In this document: positions 58,611 to 64,000 of the stretch, in pieces
How the letters are laid out: the number at the start of each line of letters is the position of its first letter
Position numbering within the stretch: position 1 is the stretch's first letter
NCBI RefSeq assembly: GCF_003284975.1
Contig: NZ_QMEU01000005.1
Location: 1 to 64,000 of the forward strand
Direction of reading: 5' to 3'
DNA: 64,000 bases
From: Mycobacterium colombiense
GTDB lineage: Bacteria; Actinomycetota; Actinomycetes; Mycobacteriales; Mycobacteriaceae
Program-made: the position numbers and the translations under genes
Notes under the pieces: generated by a model
What the model was told of the DNA's origin: nothing
The model's input: only the letters and a program-made list of their open reading frames with translations
Database searches by the model: none

Positions 58611-58880
58611 TCACCTAAGACGGTCTCCGTGTTCCTCGGCGAGCGTGAGGGCGGCCTAGAGCTGCATGCGGCGGCCGTCGATCGGCCGGCCGCGCAGTTG
58701 CTCGGCGCGTTGCACGCGGTAGGCGAGTTTTCCCGCGACATGCAACCTGTCGGCCGCAGCGCACAGGCTGCGTTCGGTGTCGAGGTAGCACTTCAGGGTG
58801 GCGCGGAGAGTGACCGCGGTGTCTCCGGGGCGATCCGCCGGACCGGCCAAGCCTCCCGGCAACATGGCTGACCTGCCAAA
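58611..58880 (-). pseudogene. PucR-type regulator remnant (C-terminal HTH) with nonsense codon
   Basis: Minus-strand reading gives TLRATLKCYLDTERSLCAAA, DRLHVA and AYRVQRAEQLRGRPIDGRRMQL, the C-terminal helix-turn-helix of PucR/CdaR regulators. A TAG stop (58656-58658) interrupts it; the same frame continues AALTLAEEHGDRLR to TGA 58611-58613, the expected natural end. The loop between the helices (HVAGKLAYRV) seems one residue short. No upstream sensor domain remains. So the gene is a decayed fragment. Confidence 0.6.
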
Positions 58881-59034
58881 GCTCTTGAGCCGCAAGCCCA
58901 CAAGCTACGAGAATTTCGCGAGACGTGTGGCAGCGTCAAGCGGGGTCACCGCTCACATCCGCGTCCCCGCGGGAGACGTCTTAAGCATGAAGCCGGCATC
59001 AAACCCAGAACGGTTCAGACTCCGCCTGCCCACC

Positions 59035-59907
59035 TCATGGCGCTCTGTGGCCTCCCACTCGGGCGATCTCGCGCAGCAGCGGTTCCGCCGCAGCATGGAT
59101 TTCGCTCATCGCCATAACGCGTAGCGGGTGGAATCCGAGAATGAGTCGCACATGGCCTTTCTCGTCCAGGACGGGTGCCGAGATAGTGGCAACCGAGAGC
59201 GCGTCGCGTGCGCTGTCGCCGGATAGCAGGTTCGCCGAGATGAATTCGACCCGCAGTTGGTCGATGACGGAGCGCACATTGTGGGGCACTGTCTCGGTGG
59301 ACAACGTTTCGATCGCATGGGCCGCCTGCGCCAGCGCCGGGGTCATCCAATCGACGTCATAACCGCGCTCTCGCGTCTGAGCCAACACTGCGCGAAGGCG
59401 TTCTGCCAACGACGCGTCTCCTGCCGCGCCGCGCTGAATCCACAATTCTTGTTCGCTAGGGATATCCCAAGCGGCGCAAGCAATCCCGAACGGCGGCGCA
59501 TAGGGGATCCGCTCGAGCGGAGCGACCGGTTTGGTAGACCCGTCGGGGGTTTCGAACGCGGTAATCACCAGTTCATCTCCAGTGCGCTCGACTACCGAGG
59601 TCGCCGCACCGGTTATCTCTGCGAGACGGTGGATGGCTTCGCGAGCGACGGCCAGAAGTGGGCGCGCCGCTTGGAACCGCTCCGCAATGAGGGCCACAGT
59701 GGGGCCAAGGTCGAACTTCTTGGAAATGGGATCCCTAATCGCCCAACCGCGGTCGCACAGAGTCTTGAGTATGGAGTGTGCGGTGGCCTGAGAAAGGCCG
59801 AGTTCGCGAGCGACGTCGGAGAAGCGGTGCCCGCCGCTTTCCGCCTGGCTGAGCAATTCAACGACGTCGAGGACACGCCCGGCCGGTGCTGAAGTGACTC
59901 CGCGCAT
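59035..59907 (-). CDS. IclR family transcriptional regulator
   Basis: Encodes 290 residues. The winged helix is at about residues 11-70 (VLDVVELLSQAESGGHRFSDV, then GLSQATAHSILKTLCDRGW, ISKKFDLGPTVALI). The C-terminal IclR effector domain follows, with TGAATSVVERTGDELVITAF and SGDSARDALSVATISAPVLD. IclR proteins act as tetramers binding organic acids. It is divergent from the alcohol dehydrogenase operon, with two adjacent palindromes in the gap, so it probably controls 59993-64000. Confidence 0.9.
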   Translation of the reverse strand: MRGVTSAPAGRVLDVVELLSQAESGGHRFSDVARELGLSQATAHSILKTLCDRGWAIRDPISKKFDLGPTVALIAERFQAARPLLAVAREAIHRLAEITGAATSVVERTGDELVITAFETPDGSTKPVAPLERIPYAPPFGIACAAWDIPSEQELWIQRGAAGDASLAERLRAVLAQTRERGYDVDWMTPALAQAAHAIETLSTETVPHNVRSVIDQLRVEFISANLLSGDSARDALSVATISAPVLDEKGHVRLILGFHPLRVMAMSEIHAAAEPLLREIARVGGHRAP

Positions 59908-59951
59908 CTTGACTCCCCTCGCGCCGCATTCTACGGTCGACTCAGTATTCA

Positions 59952-59976
59952 GATAAATTATCCTCTAATAATAGAG
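59952..59976. promoter_or_regulatory. IclR operator candidates (two adjacent palindromes)
   Basis: GATAA-A-TTATC (59952-59962) is directly followed by CTCTA-ATAA-TAGAG (59963-59976). Both are AT-rich inverted repeats between the divergent IclR and alcohol dehydrogenase genes and differ from the island operator. Confidence 0.5.
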
Positions 59977-59992
59977 ATTACTCGCCGAGGAT

Positions 59993-61051
59993 GTGAGTGC
60001 CCTGCGTGCCGTAGTGCTGCGAGGCGGTGAGCTGACGGTTCGCGAGACCGCCGATCCCGTTCCCGGGCAAGGCGATTTGCTCCTCAAGACCCTCAGCACC
60101 GCGATCTGCGCGTCCGACGTGCACTACATGGACCATCCGGAGTTGGCGATCGACGATCCGACGGGCCGGTCGCTCTACGACCCCGACCGCGACATCGTCA
60201 TGGGTCACGAGTTCGTGGGTGAGGTCATCGGCCATGGGCCTGGATGCAGCGACGCGTTTCCCATCGGAGTCCGGGTGACGTCGATGCCGATTCGGTTGGT
60301 GGACGGCGGAGCCGGCGGTCTCCGCATCATCGGACAGCACCCCGAGGCCCAGGGCAGTTTCGGTGAGTTGCTCGTCGTACCAGAAGCCACGGCAAGGGTG
60401 GTAGGCGATTCGGTGTCCAGCGATGCCGTCGCCGTGGTCGATGCCTTTGCGGTCGGCGAGTTCTACGTCCGCGCCTCGAACCTGCAGTCCGGCGAGATCC
60501 CGATCGTCGTTGGCGCGGGTGCCATCGGGCTGTCTGCGGTCGCCGCGCTCAGCGCACGCGGGGTCGATCCGATCATCGTCTCCGACTTCAATGCCGATCG
60601 CCGCGAACTGGCTCAATCCGGTTTCGGCGCACACGTTCTGGTCGATCCAGCACAGCAGTCGGTGTTCGAGGTCTTCCGCAAGGTTCGTGCCGAACGCCAC
60701 TTGGCCGGCTCCGCGGTGGTGTTCGAATGTGTTGGGGCGGCGGGTCTCATCGACAAGATTGTCGCGGAGGCCGAGTTCTCGTCGCGGATTTACTGTGCGG
60801 GCGGCTGGTACAGCGGCGATACCCTCGACATCACCGCAGCCACCCGAAACGGCCTCACTCTGCAGTTCGGTGGAGGGCCGTTACCGCAGGACTGGTACGG
60901 GGTTCTGGATGCGGTTGTCGAGGGGACGCTGGACCCGCTGCCCAGCGTCGGCAAGATCATCGGTCTCGACGAGGTGCCCGCGGCGCTGGAGGCGGCGCGG
61001 CGGTCCGAAGGGCCGCCCCGCGTGGTGATTCACCCGAACGGCGACCGCTGA
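59993..61051 (+). CDS. Zinc-dependent alcohol dehydrogenase (MDR superfamily)
   Basis: Encodes 352 residues from GTG 59993. Catalytic zinc elements: ICASDVHYMD (Cys about 39) and VMGHEFVGEV (His-Glu about 71). The four-Cys structural zinc loop is missing. The Rossmann part has IVVGAGAIGLSAVAALSA (about 170-187). It resembles sorbitol/threonine dehydrogenase-like members. It opens an operon with a SnoaL-like protein, SDR, LLM oxidoreductase and P450; its stop overlaps the next ATG by one base. Confidence 0.9.
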   Translation: MSALRAVVLRGGELTVRETADPVPGQGDLLLKTLSTAICASDVHYMDHPELAIDDPTGRSLYDPDRDIVMGHEFVGEVIGHGPGCSDAFPIGVRVTSMPIRLVDGGAGGLRIIGQHPEAQGSFGELLVVPEATARVVGDSVSSDAVAVVDAFAVGEFYVRASNLQSGEIPIVVGAGAIGLSAVAALSARGVDPIIVSDFNADRRELAQSGFGAHVLVDPAQQSVFEVFRKVRAERHLAGSAVVFECVGAAGLIDKIVAEAEFSSRIYCAGGWYSGDTLDITAATRNGLTLQFGGGPLPQDWYGVLDAVVEGTLDPLPSVGKIIGLDEVPAALEAARRSEGPPRVVIHPNGDR

Positions 61052-61458
61052 TGTCCGACCACGACGACCTTTTCGACCTCACGGTCCGATACGCGACGGC
61101 AATCGACAGTCACCAGTACTCGCTTCTCACGACAGTTTTCACCGAGGAGGCACGCGTCGACTACGGTGTGGTGGGCCAGTGGACCGGTGGCGCAGCGGTT
61201 GCACAGTTTATGGAGGCGGCCCACGTCGGTGCGGCGCACACGATCCATCGAATGACCAACCAGGCCATAGCGATCGACGGCGACACCGCGACGATGCGCA
61301 CCTACGTCGATGCTCTCATCCTGATGGTGGACGGCTCGGGTGCGAATCCTGTCGGTTACTACGACGACCACGCCGTACGGACGCCGGACGGTTGGCGGAT
61401 TAACCGTCGTACCTACACCTCTGTTCGGCTTGCTGCAGTGGCGGCCACCCATGGGTGA
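61051..61458 (+). CDS. SnoaL/NTF2-like protein
   Basis: Encodes 135 residues from ATG 61051 (TGATG overlap). NTF2-like pattern: LTVRYATAIDSHQYSLLTTVF, EEARVDYGVVGQWTG, HTIHRMTNQAIAIDGDTATM and TPDGWRINRRTYTSVRL. Members act as isomerases, hydrolases or dehydratases on cyclic compounds. It overlaps the SDR gene by eight bases. The specific role is unknown. Confidence 0.85.
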   Translation: MSDHDDLFDLTVRYATAIDSHQYSLLTTVFTEEARVDYGVVGQWTGGAAVAQFMEAAHVGAAHTIHRMTNQAIAIDGDTATMRTYVDALILMVDGSGANPVGYYDDHAVRTPDGWRINRRTYTSVRLAAVAATHG

Positions 61459-62284
61459 CATCGCACAGAAATACGGACCGTGGGCGCTGGTCGTCGGCGC
61501 GTCCGACGGATGCGGCGCATTGTTCGCCGAGCGGTTGGCGCAGGAAGGAGTGAACGTCACGCTGGTCGCTCGTCGCCGGCACCTTCTCGACACGGTGGCC
61601 GATACGATTCACAGGCGCAGCGGTGTCGAAACCCGGACGCTTGCCGTCGATCTCACCGCGGCCGACGCTTCGCAGTCTATTGTCGACGCCACCGCAGACC
61701 TCGAGATCGGCATGCTGGTGTACTGCGCCGGCGGGGATCCGAACTACCAACCATTCCTTGCCAACCCGGTATCGGCAGCCGAAGCGTTGCTGCAACGCAA
61801 CTGCCTGGTGCTGATGCGGTTGTGTCACCACTTCGCGGGCCTCATGGTCGAGCGAGGACGAGGCGGCATCGTCAACTTTACGTCGGGTGCTGCACTGGCC
61901 GGTGGCCGAAACATGGTGGCATACGGTGGAACCAAGGCCTTCGACCTGGTTTTCACCGAGGGACTGTGGGCGGAGTTGCACGACCAAGGCATCGATGTCC
62001 TGAGTCTGGTCCTCGGCATGACCGACACACCGGCTCTGCGGCAACTGGAGTTCGAGCGCGGCCGACTCAAGTCTCTTGACGAGATTCCTCCGGGTGCGGT
62101 GAGCGCGGCGAGCGTGGTAGAGGAGGCGTTCGCCAACCTCGGCGACGGACCGACGATCGCCACGGGCGACGACGTTCGCATGGCGTCTGAACTTTTCAAG
62201 TCCATGACACGCAACGAAGTGGTTCGCCTGATCATGCAGGCAAGTGCCGAGGTCATGGGCTCCGACGTGCGGCAGCGGGGTTAG
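61451..62284 (+). CDS. SDR family dehydrogenase
   Basis: Encodes 277 residues from ATG 61451. Cofactor loop VVGASDGCGALFAERL (about 14-29), a CAGG in place of NNAG, catalytic Ser in NFTSGAALAGG and YGGTKAFDLVF (about 158-168). It resembles the SDR group annotated as 3-oxoacyl-reductase-like or hydroxysteroid dehydrogenase-like. It ends eight bases before the LLM gene. Confidence 0.9.
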   Translation: MGDIAQKYGPWALVVGASDGCGALFAERLAQEGVNVTLVARRRHLLDTVADTIHRRSGVETRTLAVDLTAADASQSIVDATADLEIGMLVYCAGGDPNYQPFLANPVSAAEALLQRNCLVLMRLCHHFAGLMVERGRGGIVNFTSGAALAGGRNMVAYGGTKAFDLVFTEGLWAELHDQGIDVLSLVLGMTDTPALRQLEFERGRLKSLDEIPPGAVSAASVVEEAFANLGDGPTIATGDDVRMASELFKSMTRNEVVRLIMQASAEVMGSDVRQRG

Positions 62285-62292
62285 ACGCGGCT

Positions 62293-63258
62293 ATGTTCAC
62301 CCTTCGCTTCGACATGCGAGCGCCCGCCATCGGAGCGCCCCCCACCGAGTTGTACGCCGCGGCCAGTGAGATGTCGGCATGGGCCGAGCAACGTGGGTGT
62401 AACGCCGTCGTGCTGTGCGAGCACCACTGCGCAGACGACGGATATCTGCCGTCGCCGTTGCTGCTCGGCGCGGCCATTGCCGCTCGCACGAGGCAGCTGA
62501 TGCTGACCCTGACGATTCTGCTGCCCTTCTACGATCCGGCGCGGCTTGCCGAGGACATCGCCGTGCTGGATCACATCAGCGCGGGCCGAGCCACCTACGT
62601 ATTCGGAATCGGCTATCGCGCTGAGGAATACGCTCACTTCGGACTCTCTATGTCCGACCGCGGCAGGCTGGCAGACGAGAAGCTCGGGTTGCTGCGACGC
62701 TTGCTGGCCGGCGAAGAGGTCCAACGCGACGGCCGTCGGATGAAGGTCACGCCGCGACCGCGCACGCCGGAAGGTCCCATGATGAGCTGGGGCGGTGCCA
62801 GCCTGGCAGCCGCCCGGCGTGCTGGACGCAACGGTCTTGGGTTGCTTGCCAACGGCGGAGTGCCCGGAATGCGGGAAGCCTACGAAAAAACCTGCCGTGA
62901 CAACGGATTCGAACCCGGCTTCGTTCTCATTCCCGAGCGTGACGCCGCGACCAACTGTTTCGTCGCCGACGACGTCGACGCGGCGTGGGACGAGATCGGC
63001 AAGTACCTGCTGCACGACGCAATGTCCTACTCGGAGTGGAATCCCGACAACGGGGTGTCCGCCAACATCACCACCGCCACGACCATCGACGAGCTCCGCA
63101 ATGCGTCGTCACATGTGATTCTCTCGGTCGACGAAGCGCGACAGCGCATCGCGACGGGTGAGTTGTTCAACCTCTCGCCGTTATGCGGCGGGATCCCGCC
63201 CGCGATCGCATGGCCCTACTTGAAGAGATTCGCCGAGCTGTCAAGCGACGGGGCATAA
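62293..63258 (+). CDS. LLM-class flavin/F420-dependent oxidoreductase
   Basis: Encodes 321 residues. Luciferase-like pattern: QRGCNAVVLCEHHCADDGYLP (about residues 33-53), LMLTLTILLPFYDPARLAED, GRATYVFGIGYRAEEY and MMSWGGASLAAARRAGRNGL. The 'CEHH' motif is typical of the flavin-dependent alkanal monooxygenase-like branch. It could be an F420 or FMN enzyme. The next gene starts one base after its stop. Confidence 0.88.
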   Translation: MFTLRFDMRAPAIGAPPTELYAAASEMSAWAEQRGCNAVVLCEHHCADDGYLPSPLLLGAAIAARTRQLMLTLTILLPFYDPARLAEDIAVLDHISAGRATYVFGIGYRAEEYAHFGLSMSDRGRLADEKLGLLRRLLAGEEVQRDGRRMKVTPRPRTPEGPMMSWGGASLAAARRAGRNGLGLLANGGVPGMREAYEKTCRDNGFEPGFVLIPERDAATNCFVADDVDAAWDEIGKYLLHDAMSYSEWNPDNGVSANITTATTIDELRNASSHVILSVDEARQRIATGELFNLSPLCGGIPPAIAWPYLKRFAELSSDGA

Positions 63259-63259
63259 G

Positions 63260-64000
63260 ATGACCCAGGACCGCGCGAAATGCGGCACGTCTGCGGAATC
63301 CGTGCACTTCGATCCCTTCTCGGATGAATTCTTCAACGATCCGTTCGAGACTTACCGCCAACTCCGCGATCGGGCGCCGGTCTACCACAGCACGCAGTAC
63401 GACTTCTGGGCACTTTCCCGCTATGAGGATGTCGCGAGCGCAATGCGGGATCACGAAACGTATTCCTCGACAAAGGGTGTGACCCTCGACCACTTCATCG
63501 ATCCCGACGCGATGATCCCGCGAGGGGTGATCATCATGATGGACCCTCCGCAGCACACCAGGATGCGGTCACTGGTGAACAAGGTATTCACCCCGCGCGC
63601 AATCGCCAAGCTCGAGCCGATGATCCGGGAGGTGATCGACTCAATCGCGCAAACCATCGATGTGACGTCATTCGACATGGTCGAGGACTTCTCGGCGCTG
63701 TTCCCTGTCGAGATAATCACCACGATGTTGGGAGTGCCGCCGGACGGTCGCCAGCAGATCCGGCACTGGCTCGACGCGCTGCTGGAACGCGAGCCGGGAA
63801 ACGTCAGCACGACGCCGCACGGCCGCGAGGCGGCGGTGACCATGTGGAGGTATTACTACGACCTTGTCGTCGAGAAACGCGCCAGCCCGCAAGACGACAT
63901 GATTTCGCGGCTCACCCAGGTCGAGGTCGAACGCGATGACGGCACCATGACCCGCCTCGACGACATGGAGATTTCGGCTTTTGCGTCGTTGCTCGGCGGT
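63260..64000 (+). CDS. Cytochrome P450, N-terminal part (cut by window end)
   Basis: An open frame from ATG 63260 runs to the window end without a stop, giving 247 residues. P450 N-terminal features are clear: FDPFSDEFFNDPFETYRQLR, YDFWALSRYEDVASAMRD, TYSSTKGVTL and the C-helix MDPPQHTRMRSLVNKVFTPR. The window ends just as the I-helix begins (MEISAFASLLGG), before the ExxR and heme-binding motifs. It belongs to the operon beginning at 59993. It is related to, but distinct from, the P450 at 51845. Confidence 0.93.
   Translation, partial: MTQDRAKCGTSAESVHFDPFSDEFFNDPFETYRQLRDRAPVYHSTQYDFWALSRYEDVASAMRDHETYSSTKGVTLDHFIDPDAMIPRGVIIMMDPPQHTRMRSLVNKVFTPRAIAKLEPMIREVIDSIAQTIDVTSFDMVEDFSALFPVEIITTMLGVPPDGRQQIRHWLDALLEREPGNVSTTPHGREAAVTMWRYYYDLVVEKRASPQDDMISRLTQVEVERDDGTMTRLDDMEISAFASLLGG

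Noticed and set aside
1..64000. CRISPR arrays, tRNA or rRNA genes, insertion sequences
   Set aside because: I looked for regularly spaced repeats, transposase motifs and RNA gene signatures and saw none. A covariance-model search would be needed to exclude small RNAs.

Overview
The window is high-GC actinobacterial DNA, almost certainly from a Mycobacterium. It opens in the C-terminal half of a PPE-SVP protein, carries an mmpS-mmpL pair, and is packed with FadE-, EchA-, FadD-, CaiB-, Ltp- and cytochrome P450-type lipid genes, many in operons with 1-4 base overlaps. No rRNA, tRNA, CRISPR array or intact mobile element was recognised. The species cannot be fixed from the sequence alone.

Layout. 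1-9.6 kb is a mixed border: PPE tail, small exported protein, a MarR regulator with a quinone oxidoreductase and a set of matching operator palindromes, a deletion-scarred regulator/SDR pair, TetR with a DUF1772 membrane protein, a DUF4267 membrane protein, a second TetR, then mmpS-mmpL. 9.9-58.6 kb is a very large catabolic island: six crotonase-fold proteins, eight acyl-CoA dehydrogenases, three acyl-CoA ligases, four paralogous amidohydrolases, a tandem CaiB-like CoA-transferase, aldehyde dehydrogenase, TauD-type dioxygenase, HpcH-type aldolase, several SDRs, two Ltp/DUF35 pairs and a P450. 59-64 kb holds an IclR regulator and a separate operon (alcohol dehydrogenase, SnoaL-like protein, SDR, LLM oxidoreductase, second P450, cut by the window end).

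How the genes work together. The run at 51.8-58.0 kb (P450, ACAD, MaoC, DUF35, ACAD, MaoC, Ltp) has nearly the order and content of the igr operon (cyp125-fadE28-fadE29-chsH2-chsH1-ltp2), which removes the last propionyl unit of the cholesterol side chain, but with the ChsH2-like hydratase/DUF35 protein split into two genes. The rest of the island supplies CoA activation, dehydrogenation, hydration, aldol cleavage and ring or side-chain hydrolysis. I infer a pathway for a sterol-like or isoprenoid/polycyclic carboxylate; the substrate is not determined.

The strongest new signal is a 16-bp palindrome, consensus GRRAAY-N4-RTTYYC, at essentially every promoter region of the island from 11.8 to 51.8 kb (good matches at eleven gene-start regions, three of them perfect). 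It often overlaps a -10-like hexamer and sometimes abuts the start codon. This suggests one repressor, possibly the TetR protein at 15458-16255, controlling the whole island as a single regulon. Other points of interest are a BbsCD-like pair of an inactive-looking and an active-looking SDR, an operon start encoding two tiny one-helix membrane proteins, a double CaiB protein that appears to lack both catalytic aspartates, and three deletion- or nonsense-damaged gene remnants.
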